A DNA stretch of 64,000 nucleotides from Curtobacterium sp. MCSS17_015 (GTDB lineage Bacteria; Actinomycetota; Actinomycetes; Actinomycetales; Microbacteriaceae). The notes beneath the pieces are model-generated. The model was given only the letters and a program-made list of their open reading frames with translations, did not search any database and was not told the origin of the DNA. Both the position numbers and the translations under genes were made by a program. The stretch lies in NCBI RefSeq assembly GCF_003234265.2, contig NZ_CP126256.1, positions 2,728,001 through 2,792,000 of the forward strand, written 5' to 3'. Shown here piece by piece: positions 51,640 through 64,000 of the stretch (positions are counted from its first letter, which is position 1; the number at the start of each line of letters is the position of its first letter).

Positions 51640-52689
51640 ATGAGCGACCTCCTCCCCACCTCGATCGTCGGCAGCCTGCCGAAGCCGTCCTGGCTCGCCG
51701 AGCCCGAACGGCTCTGGTCCCCCTGGCTGCTCGAGGGTGAGGCGTTGACCGAGGGCAAGCAGGACGCCCTCCGCTCCGCCGTCCACGAGCAGGAGCGCAA
51801 CCGCATCGACATCGTCAGCGACGGCGAGCAGACCCGCCAGCACTTCGTGACGACCTTCATCGAGCACCTCGACGGCATCGACCAGGAGCGCAAGGAGACC
51901 GTCCGGATCCGCGACCGGTACGACGCCGCCGTGCCCACGGTCGTCGGTGCCGTGAGCCGCCCCGCCCCGGTGTTCGTCGAGGACGCGAAGTTCCTCCGAG
52001 CCCAGACCGACCGGCCGATCAAGTGGGCGCTCCCCGGCCCGATGACCATGATCGACACGCTCTCCGACCAGCACTACAAGAGCCGCGAGAAGCTGGCGTG
52101 GGAGTTCGCCACGATCCTCAACCAGGAGGCTCGGGAGCTGCAGGACGCCGGCGTGGACGTCATCCAGTTCGACGAGCCCGCCTTCACCGTCTTCCACGAC
52201 GAGGTGCAGGACTGGGGCGTCGCCGCGCTCGAGCGCGCCGCCGAGGGCCTGCACGCCGAGACCGCCGTGCACATCTGCTACGGCTACGGCATCGAGGCGA
52301 ACAACAAGTGGAAGGAGACCCTCGGCGCCGAGTGGCGGCAGTACGAGCAGTCCTTCCCGCTCCTGCAGCAGTCCTCGATCGACATCGTCTCCCTCGAGTG
52401 CATCCACTCCCACGTCCCGCTCGAACTCGTCGAGCTGATCCGCGGCAAGAAGGTCATGCTCGGCGCGATCGACGTCGCCACCGAGACCGTCGAGACCCCG
52501 GAGGAGGTCGCCGAGACACTCCGACGCGCCCTCTCCTTCATCGACGCCGACAAGCTCATCCCGAGCTCCAACTGCGGGATGGCACCGCTTGCGCGAGGTG
52601 CTGCGCTCTCGAAGCTCGGTGCGCTGTCCGCGGGAGCCGCCATCGTGCGGGCTGAGCTCGTCGGCACCGCAGTCCCGTCGGGACGTTAG
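51640..52689 (+). CDS. mesD: MesD, short (core-MetE-type) methionine synthase
   Basis: The 349-aa product corresponds to the C-terminal catalytic half of cobalamin-independent MetE, without the N-terminal half that binds polyglutamyl folate. TSIVGSLPKPSWL opens it. Zinc ligands are H and C of HIC (about 211 and 213), E in SLECIHS (about 252) and C in SSNCGM (about 310); IQFDEPAF holds the homocysteine-binding Asp. With MesX it methylates homocysteine using an unidentified donor. A perfect 22-bp terminator follows. Confidence 0.88.
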   Translation: MSDLLPTSIVGSLPKPSWLAEPERLWSPWLLEGEALTEGKQDALRSAVHEQERNRIDIVSDGEQTRQHFVTTFIEHLDGIDQERKETVRIRDRYDAAVPTVVGAVSRPAPVFVEDAKFLRAQTDRPIKWALPGPMTMIDTLSDQHYKSREKLAWEFATILNQEARELQDAGVDVIQFDEPAFTVFHDEVQDWGVAALERAAEGLHAETAVHICYGYGIEANNKWKETLGAEWRQYEQSFPLLQQSSIDIVSLECIHSHVPLELVELIRGKKVMLGAIDVATETVETPEEVAETLRRALSFIDADKLIPSSNCGMAPLARGAALSKLGALSAGAAIVRAELVGTAVPSGR

Positions 52690-52697
52690 CCGCCACG

Positions 52698-52745
52698 AGC
52701 TACAGGGCGGCTCCCCTCCGGAAGGAGGGGAGCCGCCCTGTAGCT
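52698..52745. terminator. 22-bp perfect hairpin after mesD
   Basis: Arms 52698-52719 and 52724-52745 with no mismatch, loop GGAA. It lies between mesD and the last gene of the sdp operon, which is convergent. Confidence 0.9.
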
Positions 52746-52825
52746 AAATCGGCCGGCTGCTTGGCTCTCGATCCCGCCTGGAGGCGCGGCTCCTGTCCGA
52801 CCGACAGGTCGCGTTGGTATTGGCG

Positions 52826-53788
52826 TCACCCCTCACCGCACCCGCGAACCCGATCGCCGTCCCAGCGGTTACTGAATCGACGCGAGCAAGCGATGACGAT
52901 CGTCCCGAAAACTGCAGCGGCGATCCAAGTTCCAACGCCGAGCGGGCCCGCCAGGGCGAGGTCCGGCGGATGTTTCGCAGATGAGAACAGCAGCACCAGA
53001 CCGCCGGCTGCGTTGAACGCGCCGTGCCCGAAAACGGCAGGCCAGACGGAATTGCTCCAGATCCGGAGCCAGCCAAGGGACGTTCCAACGGCGGTGGCTC
53101 CGACGATCATCAGGACGACCCCGGACAGGTCTGGACGATCGAAGTTGTAGCCCAGCAAGATGATCGGGCTGTGCCAGACGCCCCACACGATGCCGGTGAT
53201 CAGCACAGCGGGCCAGTCGCCGACAGGCCGTAGGGCAGGGAGCAGAAAACCACGCCACCCGATTTCCTCACCGAATGCGAGCACCCCGTTCAGTATCGCG
53301 GCGATCGGGATCGACATGACCTGCACGAGGACGAGTACGCCGATCGGCAGAAGGTCCCTCGCTTCCTCGGGAAGTATCGCGGCAAACCCGCTGAACGTCA
53401 CGAGGTCGAGGCGGACGAGATGCAGGAGCGCGGCGACTGCGATGCCGGCGATGACGACGAGTGGAAGCACGACGATGCCGCCCAGTGAGAAGCGCAGGAG
53501 CTTTCCGACCGGTCGGAGCGGGACGATTCCGAGCTGCCGGACAGCCCGCCGCACCGGAACGCGTAGCTGCAGCAGCACAACGATCGCTGCTGCAGCGCAG
53601 GGTGTGAACATCGTGATCGGCAGGACCCACAGCGCGTGCGCCGACGCCAAGCCCACCGGATCGATCCACAGCGGCAGGCTGGTGAGCCATCCAAAGCCCC
53701 AGGCCAGGACCGTGAAGATCAGGATCGGCTTCCAGCGGACCTCCGCTGCCACTGGCTCGGGAATGACAGGGCCATCAACGCGAAGCAT
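52826..53788 (-). CDS. CPBP-family intramembrane metalloprotease / immunity-type protein
   Basis: The 320-aa membrane protein has about eight helices and the CPBP motifs: E174 E175 and R179 in FGEEIGWRGFLLP, H206 in WGVWHSPII and H255/N259 in FGHGAFNAA. This family contains prenyl-protein endopeptidases and bacteriocin immunity proteins. Its start overlaps sdpI by 14 bp, so it is last gene of the sdp operon. A role in SDP processing or immunity is inferred. Lower GC than flanking genes by eye. Confidence 0.85.
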   Translation of the reverse strand: MLRVDGPVIPEPVAAEVRWKPILIFTVLAWGFGWLTSLPLWIDPVGLASAHALWVLPITMFTPCAAAAIVVLLQLRVPVRRAVRQLGIVPLRPVGKLLRFSLGGIVVLPLVVIAGIAVAALLHLVRLDLVTFSGFAAILPEEARDLLPIGVLVLVQVMSIPIAAILNGVLAFGEEIGWRGFLLPALRPVGDWPAVLITGIVWGVWHSPIILLGYNFDRPDLSGVVLMIVGATAVGTSLGWLRIWSNSVWPAVFGHGAFNAAGGLVLLFSSAKHPPDLALAGPLGVGTWIAAAVFGTIVIACSRRFSNRWDGDRVRGCGEG

Positions 53789-54110
53789 CAGGTGCTTTCC
53801 GGACTGCTCGTTGCGCAGCGGCGACGCTCCACAAGCCCCCGGCAAGCAGCACAGCAGCGCAGAGGATCACCGCAGACACGTCGTTCGGCCGCCCCGTCAC
53901 CGCTGCGGTCATCCCGAGAACGATCACGCCACCGGCAGCAACGCTGGTCGGGAGCACGGCAGCCTGGTGCCCTCGGCGCCAGGCTGCCGCATCTTGCATC
54001 GTCGCTCGCGTACGAACACCGACGAATGAGTTCCGGCCGATGACGCCCCCTGCGGGCAACGCGACGAAGACCACGGTCACCACCGCCGCAACCATTTCGA
54101 CGAAGATCAC
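53775..54110 (-). CDS. sdpI: SdpI-family immunity protein
   Basis: The 111-aa product has three helices (residues 3-22, 52-72, 80-100). The SdpI-type block NSFVGVRTRATMQDAAAWRR, GHQAA comes after the first helix, like GLRTPWTLSSEEVWRKTH-type sequence in known members. It is about half the length of the B. subtilis protein, as in other single-domain relatives. SdpI protects the producer from SDP toxin. It starts at GTG 54110, 3 bp after sdpB. Confidence 0.78.
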   Translation of the reverse strand: MIFVEMVAAVVTVVFVALPAGGVIGRNSFVGVRTRATMQDAAAWRRGHQAAVLPTSVAAGGVIVLGMTAAVTGRPNDVSAVILCAAVLLAGGLWSVAAAQRAVRKAPDASR

Positions 54111-54113
54111 CTT

Positions 54114-55031
54114 CTACCCCTTTCCCAGAACGACCGAGCGCGCGCCTGGCCGTTGAACGTTGATGCTGAACACCGCAGCGTTCTGCAAGGCGCGGCAGAT
54201 GAGGAGCGCTCCGGCCATGGTGATGCCGAAGGACCAGAGCCCCAGAACGATGGCGATGCCGGCGTGGAAGGCGATGCCGGCGCCGAGTAGGAGCCGTGAC
54301 CACCGCCCGCGCATCCAGATCACTCCGACGAGGCTGAGCTCGAACACGAGGACCGCGTACGTGGCCGTCACCATGATGAGCGGATGTTCGAGAACCGGAG
54401 CGAACGCAGCGAACATGTCTGGTGGGAGCCCGAACGTGGGCATCTGCAGCCAGTACCAGAACGCTGTCCCGTCGGACCATTGCGGCACAGCGAACTTCGC
54501 GACGGCAGCGATCGCGTAGACGATCGACAGCTGCAACCTGATCAACTCAGCGGCCCCGTACGCGAATGCGTTCTCGCGAAGCAAGTCGAAGTAGGGCGTC
54601 TGCGGGGAGTACGCACTCCCCCTCGGCGCACTCAGTAGCCACGGGATCAGAAGCATCGTCATGGCCGCATTGACCTGATCCCCACCCTCGACGAGCACGA
54701 CGTTCTGCGACACGCTCCACGCCACGTAGAAGTGCGGGACGGCAAGGATTCTGGGGGCGAAGCCGCTGATGACCCCGACAAGCACGAGCACTGCCGCGAT
54801 CGTCGCCAGAGTCAGGCCGTTGGTAATCACCTCGGAGACGCAGAACAGCCCGAACCGTCCGGCACCGACGCAACCTGATGCAGCCGCGTTCGGCAGGAAC
54901 GTGAGGAACAACGACCGCTCATCGCTCAGCAACAGGGTCGAAAGACTCCCGAGAGCCAGCACCGACCGCGAAACGCCGATCGGGTTCGCGCGTCGAAGAC
55001 CAGCGGTCAGGTCATGCAGGGCATTGCGCAT
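54114..55031 (-). CDS. sdpB: SdpB-family toxin maturation membrane protein
   Basis: The 305-aa integral membrane protein has six or seven helices. PRGSAYSPQTPYFDLLRENA, LQLSIVYAIAAVAKFAVPQW and SDGTAFWYWLQMPTFGLPPD are characteristic of SdpB/HTTM-like proteins. With SdpA it is needed to make the active SDP peptide from SdpC. It overlaps sdpA by 20 bp. ATG 55031. Function in this organism is inferred from the gene order. Confidence 0.85.
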   Translation of the reverse strand: MRNALHDLTAGLRRANPIGVSRSVLALGSLSTLLLSDERSLFLTFLPNAAASGCVGAGRFGLFCVSEVITNGLTLATIAAVLVLVGVISGFAPRILAVPHFYVAWSVSQNVVLVEGGDQVNAAMTMLLIPWLLSAPRGSAYSPQTPYFDLLRENAFAYGAAELIRLQLSIVYAIAAVAKFAVPQWSDGTAFWYWLQMPTFGLPPDMFAAFAPVLEHPLIMVTATYAVLVFELSLVGVIWMRGRWSRLLLGAGIAFHAGIAIVLGLWSFGITMAGALLICRALQNAAVFSINVQRPGARSVVLGKG

Positions 55032-55533
55032 CGACGATCACCACCTTGGATGGCATCGCGCTCACGCGCGTCCCGTACGCGAAGGGGATCGGCTCCCTCT
55101 TCCGGATGAGGACTGGCTCACAAACCGGCGGGGCAGCGAGCTCGAACTGATGTTGCACTCGTGGCGCCGCAACCGCGCACCGCTGCACATCAGCATTCGC
55201 GGCGCACGACGACGAGGCGTCCCCGGCTGCTTGCGAAAGGGCAGCTACTTCAGCATCAATCGCGCGGGCTCGCCTCGACAAACCCATCGCATCGGCGGTA
55301 GGGAGCGCGTCGACAACCGGCACCCACCTCCCGCCACGTTCGAGGTAGGCCAGATCAGCTGCCTCCGTAGGGTCCTTCGTGAAGAACGCCCAGCCCTGCG
55401 GGGATGACACTGCGACTGCCTTCACAGCTCGTGTCAGCCCGGCCGGGAAGTACCGTGCAGACGGAAGCGAGGAGAGCGCGACCGCGGTCACCAACAGCCC
55501 GAACACCGCAGCCGCGCTCTTCCCGTGCTTCAT
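55012..55533 (-). CDS. sdpA: SdpA-family protein
   Basis: The 173-aa product has one N-terminal helix (SAAAVFGLLVTAVALSSLPS; residues 6-25). Its outer domain has PQGWAFFTKDPTEAADLAYL (the SdpA hallmark region around WxFFTKxP), four cysteines (CAAN, RCAV, VCEPV and the C-terminal CPA) and an acidic middle. SdpA works with SdpB in SDP production. It overlaps sdpC by 4 bp (ATGA). Confidence 0.85.
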   Translation of the reverse strand: MKHGKSAAAVFGLLVTAVALSSLPSARYFPAGLTRAVKAVAVSSPQGWAFFTKDPTEAADLAYLERGGRWVPVVDALPTADAMGLSRRARAIDAEVAALSQAAGDASSSCAANADVQRCAVAAPRVQHQFELAAPPVCEPVLIRKREPIPFAYGTRVSAMPSKVVIVDAQCPA

Positions 55534-56123
55534 TCGCGACCGAGATCCGCAAGACGCGCCGAGATCAACTGCGCATCAGCATCGTTTTCAACCTGACGAG
55601 TGACCACCCACGTCACGAAGGCGACCGTCACCGCGACACCAACGTTGATCGCGACGGCGAGGTTACCGGCCAGCACGAGATTCACCGTCGCGCACAGCGC
55701 ACCGTTCTCGACGCGCGGCGTTCCCCCGACGTACGTCTCCTGGAACGTGCGCTGGAGGGTCCTGACGGCCTCGTGGACGCGGATCGGATCTCCGGACCGG
55801 AACGCAGCAAGCGCGGTGTCGGTCACCTCAGCGCGGTCCGATCGGAATTCACGAACCACCTCCGCGGCAAGCTCGTCAAAGTTCTCCGGCAGCGGCGTCT
55901 CGTCGCCAATGTGAACGCCCAGCGCCGAGGCAACAGGACCGGCCCCGAACAACACGGCGGTCAGCACCTGATCATCGGAGTACTTGTACCTGGCCGGGAG
56001 CGCCACGGTCACACCCGCGGCCGCGGTCTGCTCGGCTGACGCCGTACCCGCTGGCGTGATCACCCCACTCGTCATGATCAGCGCCCCGCCAGCGAGGAGC
56101 GCGGCCGTCTTCATCGTCAACAT
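55530..56123 (-). CDS. sdpC: SdpC-family antimicrobial (cannibalism) toxin precursor
   Basis: The 197-aa product has a signal peptide with likely cleavage after TASA (residue 30). KYSDDQVLTAVLFGAGPVAS (residues 47-66) matches SdpC, where FxGxGPVA is the conserved block, and the C-terminal hydrophobic region is 142-176 (ALCATVNLVLAGNLAVAINV, GVAVTVAFVTWVV), corresponding to mature SDP. Only one cysteine (C144) is present, so the intramolecular disulfide of B. subtilis SDP cannot form. ATG 56123 follows GAGGAGG. First gene of sdpC-sdpA-sdpB-sdpI-CPBP. Confidence 0.85.
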   Translation of the reverse strand: MLTMKTAALLAGGALIMTSGVITPAGTASAEQTAAAGVTVALPARYKYSDDQVLTAVLFGAGPVASALGVHIGDETPLPENFDELAAEVVREFRSDRAEVTDTALAAFRSGDPIRVHEAVRTLQRTFQETYVGGTPRVENGALCATVNLVLAGNLAVAINVGVAVTVAFVTWVVTRQVENDADAQLISARLADLGRE

Positions 56124-56160
56124 GGGTCCTCCTCAATCAAGACGCTTGTTGCGCCAACTG

Positions 56161-56190
56161 ATCTTTCACCGGATGGATATTGCATGTCAA
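56161..56190 (-). promoter_or_regulatory. Candidate sdp operon promoter
   Basis: On the minus strand TTGACA (56190-56185) is followed after 16 bp by TGAAAG (56168-56163), 40 bp before the sdpC start. The -10 is poor, so an alternative sigma factor or activator may be needed. Confidence 0.35.
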
Positions 56191-56215
56191 GGGTGGCCGG
56201 TGCAAGCTACTTCCC

Positions 56216-56512
56216 ATGAAGAGGTGGATCCGCATCCCCGCCGTCGTCGTCGGCGCTGCAGCCACGGCGTACGGGTGCTTGTACCTGAGCCCGCTCCTGA
56301 CCGGCTGGATCGGAGCAGCCACACTCTGGACGGCGACGACACGCTGGAGCTCCGGCGAGGCGATCGAGCTTCCTGTCGGCACAGAGATCGATCCCGCAGA
56401 CGTCCGGAGGTACCGCGAAGACCATCCCGGAGTCTCGATCGAGCGAGCAGCCGCTGCCGTCGCCAAAGCGTCAGCGGCTCAACCGAACGGGCACGATGAG
56501 ACGCATCCTTGA
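56216..56512 (+). CDS. Small membrane protein of unknown function, 98 aa
   Basis: ATG 56216 opens MKRWIRIPAVVVGAAATAYG, then CLYLSPLLTGWIGAATLW, i.e. one or two N-terminal helices. A polar C-terminal part follows (VGTEIDPADVRRYREDHPGV, SIERAAAAVAKASAAQP). It is divergent from sdpC over 92 bp. The spacing of two divergent starts suggests common control, but no family is recognised. It could be a further immunity protein. Confidence 0.5.
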   Translation: MKRWIRIPAVVVGAAATAYGCLYLSPLLTGWIGAATLWTATTRWSSGEAIELPVGTEIDPADVRRYREDHPGVSIERAAAAVAKASAAQPNGHDETHP

Positions 56513-56734
56513 ACAGCGAACACCCAGCAGGCCGACGCCCGCGGGGCGTCACGACGATCCGATCAGCATCATCCAGGCACGCAAAGCAACGCCGTCACCG
56601 GGAACGTGACCGTCACGACGGTCCAGGTGGCGACGGCTTTGCGCCGCGCAGGCGCGCGAGGAAAACCTCGGGCCGACCCGCCCCTTTGACAGATGTGTCG
56701 GCAGCGCAACCCACCCGGAGCAACCAGCTTGAAC

Positions 56735-56830
56735 TTTCTCAGACCTGCGAAAGGGCTGCTGCGAACGGCCACGACGTGGCATCGCGCGGCCGCATCAGCC
56801 AGCAGGTGCGCGACGGCCGCTTCACGCAGC
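56735..56830 (+). pseudogene. Lsr2-like C-terminal remnant
   Basis: The translation CERAAANGHDVASRGRISQQ followed by VRDGRF closely follows the C-terminal DNA-binding part of Lsr2 (REWA..NG..V..RGRI...V...Y). No N-terminal Lsr2 domain precedes it. The region 56513-56858 is otherwise without a convincing gene, so this is a remnant next to the sdp operon. Confidence 0.4.
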
Positions 56831-56858
56831 GTCGTTGCTGGTCTCGACGCGGAGCTCC

Positions 56859-57363
56859 TCATCCCGGGCTGTCGCGGCTCACCTTGTCGAAGTCGCCCGT
56901 AATGCACTGCGAGCTGCCGTCGATCGTGTACCCCGAGGATCCGCTCGGAAGTCGGAAGAACTCACCGGACCGCCCCTGCCCCGGACTCCGAGGATGGGAT
57001 ACTCACCGCCGGTCTGGTACCGCTCGGTCGTGACCCCGAGCTCCTTCCAGTGGCGCTCCACCGCAACGACATCGGGGTTCGGGTCTTCGCTCGCAGACCG
57101 GACCATCGCGTAGACGTACTGGACGCCCCTACCCCAGGGCCGAGGCCGCACTTCCCGAGCCCCGGACTGTCTCGGACCTCCCAGTCGTCACCAACGACGT
57201 CGGTGGACCCTTCGACGACCTTGACGACCTTGACGATGGACTGTTCCGTCTGCTCTGGGCTCTTCCCGAGCTCTGCGCTGCAGCCGGTGAGAACGACGAC
57301 GGCGAACAGCGCCGCTCCTGTCGCCCGGAGGACGATCACGGCCTTCCGCCGATCGGGCTTCAT
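56859..57363 (-). pseudogene. Lipoprotein gene broken by two frameshifts
   Basis: ATG 57363 gives a lipoprotein signal ending VLTGC (C28) and SAELGKSPEQTEQSIVKVVK, up to SPGLGKCGLGPG. Then the natural text continues in a second frame (VQYVYAMVRSASEDPNPDVV, HWKELGVTTERYQTGGEYPI) and in a third (GEFFRLPSGSSGYTIDGSSQ, CITGDFDKVSRDSPG, stop at 56859). Shifts fall near 57140 and 56985. Either a decaying gene or errors; two in 500 bp favour decay. The intact product would be about 168 aa. Confidence 0.7.
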
Positions 57364-57485
57364 GCCAGAGCTTCTTCCAGACCGCTGCGCTTCAGCAACA
57401 TCTCTACGATCATCTCGTGAAGCACTCGGGCCCGTCTCACGATCACTGACACAAGCGGGTCAGGCGTGGGGCGTTGACTACGCCC

Positions 57486-57908
57486 ATGATCACCAAGAGC
57501 AAGATCCACGAGGTCGAAAACGCGACCGTCCGAGACCGCGACGGCGTATCGGTCGGCAAGGTCGCGCAGGTGTTCCCCTCCGAGGACGGCAACGCTGCGT
57601 TCGTCAGCGTCGCTACAGGACTCTTCGGGGGTCACACCGCGCTCGTCCCGGTCGAGGACGCCACGTTCGACGGCACGGACCTGCACGTCGGGTACGCGAA
57701 GAGCGCGATCAAGGGTGCACCCTCCCCCGGAGCCGGAAACACCTTGTCCGCCACCGAGGCGAACGCCGTCCGCAAGCACTTTGGGCTGTCCCCCACCGGC
57801 AGAGCGACCGGCGACATGGGTGATCCGCACGAGAACCTCGACCAGGCTGGTACTGGTCCAGCAGGCGCAGACGACACCGAGGGCGCGGGCACGACGCCGT
57901 CGGCGTGA
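57486..57908 (+). CDS. PRC-barrel-like protein
   Basis: The 140-aa product reads MITKSKIHEVENATVRDRDG, VSVGKVAQVFPSEDGNAAFV and VPVEDATFDGTDLHVGYAKS, the PRC-barrel pattern of two short beta sheets. A disordered acidic Gly/Thr-rich tail follows (from about residue 105). Proteins with this N-terminus often have a second conserved stress domain (DUF2382), which is absent here. ATG 57486 lies in an ACGCCC context; TTG 57474 is an alternative. Confidence 0.75.
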   Translation: MITKSKIHEVENATVRDRDGVSVGKVAQVFPSEDGNAAFVSVATGLFGGHTALVPVEDATFDGTDLHVGYAKSAIKGAPSPGAGNTLSATEANAVRKHFGLSPTGRATGDMGDPHENLDQAGTGPAGADDTEGAGTTPSA

Positions 57909-58090
57909 GCAGCGCCGGCGAGTGACCCGAGCAAGCGCGGCAGCCCGGGGCCGCCAGCGCGGCGAGAACTGACATGTTCCGAGGTAGCGAACGCAACAAC
58001 GTCAGTGCGATGCCCAGGTGCCTCGGCGAGAAACGCAACTAGCGGAGTGCGTCTCACGGAGCGTTCAAACGAGTGAGAGTCAGACCAGAC

Positions 58091-61347
<3,257 letters not shown>

Positions 61348-61822
61348 AATGCTTCCAATCCTGAGTTGACCGCCGACACGTCGTCAGGGGTCCCGAAGAG
61401 TTCGAATCGATAGAGCACGGGCACGTGGCACTTCTGTGCGATCACATCGCCCGCGAGACCGTAGGCCTCGCCGAAGTTCGTGTTGCCGCCGACGATCACG
61501 CCCCGGATCAGCGCCCGGTTGTGTTCGTCGTTGAGGAACTTGATGACCTGCTTGGGGACCGCTCCGTGTCCGTTGCCGCCGCCGTAGGTGGGCAGGACGA
61601 GGACGTACGGGCCGTCCGCGTGGAGGAACGGTTCGCTCGGCAGGAGCGGGATCCGGTCGGCGTCCTGGCCGAGCTTTTCCACGAACCGGGCGGTGTTGCC
61701 CGAGACACTCGAGAAGTAGACGAGGCGGCTCATGGTGCGCTCCTTGCCAGGTGCGGACTGCGGACCGGAGGGGTGTGGCGGGGGCGGGACGAGCCTCCAG
61801 GCTGTCTGCCCACCGCCGGGGT

Positions 61823-61845
61823 GCGCGGGCCGGACCGGCCCGCGC
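61823..61845. repeat. GC-rich inverted repeat between nrdH and nrdI
   Basis: GCGCGGGCC (61823-61831) and its complement GGCCCGCGC (61837-61845), loop GGACC, three bases after the nrdH stop on the minus strand. It may stabilise the nrdH mRNA end or attenuate read-through. Confidence 0.5.
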
Positions 61846-61848
61846 GGA

Positions 61849-62082
61849 TCAGGCCAGTTCGGCGCTGAGGGTGGCGATCTTGTCGGGGCGGAAGCCCGAC
61901 CAGTGGTCGTCGTCGGTCACGACGACGGGAGCCTGCATGTAGCCGAGGCTCTTGACGTGCTCGAGCGCGGCTTCGTCCGTGGAGACGTCGTGCACCTCGT
62001 ACTGGATGCCCTTGTTGTCGAGGGCGCGGTACGTCGCAGTGCACTGGACGCAGGACGGCTTGGTGTACACGGTGACGGCCAT
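61849..62082 (-). CDS. nrdH: Glutaredoxin-like NrdH-redoxin
   Basis: The 77-aa product has the redox motif CVQC (C11, C14) after TVYTKPS and the NrdH ending [17 protein letters not shown]. It re-reduces NrdE using thioredoxin reductase. First gene of nrdHIEF; two NrdR-like boxes lie 66-109 bp upstream. Confidence 0.97.
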   Translation of the reverse strand: MAVTVYTKPSCVQCTATYRALDNKGIQYEVHDVSTDEAALEHVKSLGYMQAPVVVTDDDHWSGFRPDKIATLSAELA

Positions 62083-62147
62083 GATCTCCCCTGGTTCTGG
62101 GCCCGGTTGCAGGCCCGACGTTCTGGTGCTGTGTCGTGGACGACGCT

Positions 62148-62191
62148 ACTACATGTAGTGCCCGATGGACGGATGGACCACTAGAGGAAGT
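62148..62191. promoter_or_regulatory. Two NrdR-box-like sites upstream of nrdHIEF
   Basis: ACTACATGTAGT (62148-62159, perfect palindrome) and ACTAGAGGAAGT (62180-62191) have centres 32 bp apart, i.e. three turns of the helix. This is the usual arrangement of NrdR boxes in front of nrd operons. Confidence 0.75.
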
Positions 62192-62206
62192 GTTACACCC
62201 CTGTAG

Positions 62207-62420
62207 TTCTCCACAACGCCCTCCACAGTCTGTGGATTCCCGGGAGGCCCGGTTTTCCGCCACTCTCGCACCCGCCACCGACACTTCCCACACCCTGTCG
62301 GGGGCCCCTCTCCACGGGTGTGGAAACCGGTGGACGGACCTGCCGCTCGGCGTGTCTGAGAACGCTGTGCGGACAGCCTCCGGGCACCCCTCCCCCACAC
62401 AGGGGTCAGCGCTCTCCACA
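62207..62420. promoter_or_regulatory. Cluster of five DnaA-box-like sites
   Basis: Sites with an exact TCCACA core lie at 62207-62215 (TTCTCCACA), 62219-62227 (CCCTCCACA), 62231-62239 (reverse, GAATCCACA), 62319-62327 (reverse, GTTTCCACA) and 62412-62420 (CTCTCCACA). The region is the intergenic space upstream of nrdH and of the divergent MFS gene. Confidence 0.45.
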
Positions 62421-62460
62421 GTCGCTGCGGCGCGGTCCGTCCGGTCCGTACACTCGACAC

Positions 62461-64000
<1,540 letters not shown>

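Noticed and set aside
52740..57480. Integrase, transposase or att sites of a mobile element around the sdp operon
   Set aside because: None found on either strand; the island status rests only on composition and pseudogenes.
62207..62420. Chromosomal replication origin
   Set aside because: DnaA-like sites are few and imperfect, no AT-rich unwinding element is present, and no dnaA or dnaN gene is nearby.

Overview
The window is very GC-rich and densely coded on both strands. It has short intergenic gaps, many GTG starts, GTGA/ATGA overlaps between neighbours and several apparently leaderless promoters. This style, the DUF7882 protein (a family typical of Microbacteriaceae) and the general gene set suggest an actinobacterium of the Microbacteriaceae, possibly Curtobacterium. 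The genus is an inference. I see no rRNA, tRNA, transposase or CRISPR array.

Layout. 1-760: minus-strand run of four very small overlapping genes ending in a TetR gene cut by the window edge. 1.0-7.5 kb: DUF1990 protein, NAD(P)-binding reductase, two TetR/MFS efflux pairs, DUF7882 group. 7.6-15.2 kb: DUF3892 protein, BMP-type lipoprotein, HupE/UreJ-like protein, secreted purple-acid-phosphatase-like enzyme behind a possible PHO box, Tat-exported GH16 glucanase, DHA2 exporter. 15.3-24.2 kb: XRE/methionine aminopeptidase pair, then a split 5-oxoproline system: pxpABC at 16.6-18.9 kb and DUF969/DUF979 transporter, DUF2891 and GntR at 20.2-23.8 kb. Near-identical TTGTTGAACAA palindromes lie in front of both halves. 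24.3-29.6 kb: GNAT, two-component system and FtsX-type ABC exporter. 29.7-39.7 kb: Nudix hydrolase and a sugar locus (GH1 beta-glucosidase, tautomerase, aldo/keto reductase and VOC protein divergent from a sugar ABC transporter, a LacI-like sensor without HTH and a ROK repressor).

39.7-49.1 kb: membrane protein, SDR, DHA2 exporter, ECF sigma factor with membrane partner, a frameshifted membrane-protein gene, a MATE exporter separated from its MarR gene by six 35-bp tandem repeats, and a PRISE-like reductase. 49.1-52.7 kb: LysE remnant, then LysR divergent from mesX-mesD, a folate-independent methionine synthase. 52.8-57.4 kb reads visibly richer in A+T than its surroundings. It carries a complete five-gene sdp cannibalism-toxin operon (sdpC, sdpA, sdpB, sdpI, CPBP protease) flanked by decaying genes, so it looks like an acquired island. 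58.1-62.2 kb: nrdHIEF class Ib ribonucleotide reductase with paired NrdR-like boxes and a cluster of DnaA-box-like sites. The end holds an MFS gene and a truncated aldo/keto reductase.

Recurrent long perfect or near-perfect hairpins, many with GGGAGGC/GCCTCCC arms, close transcription units throughout. Functions are assigned by recognising motifs and families by eye; no database search was run.
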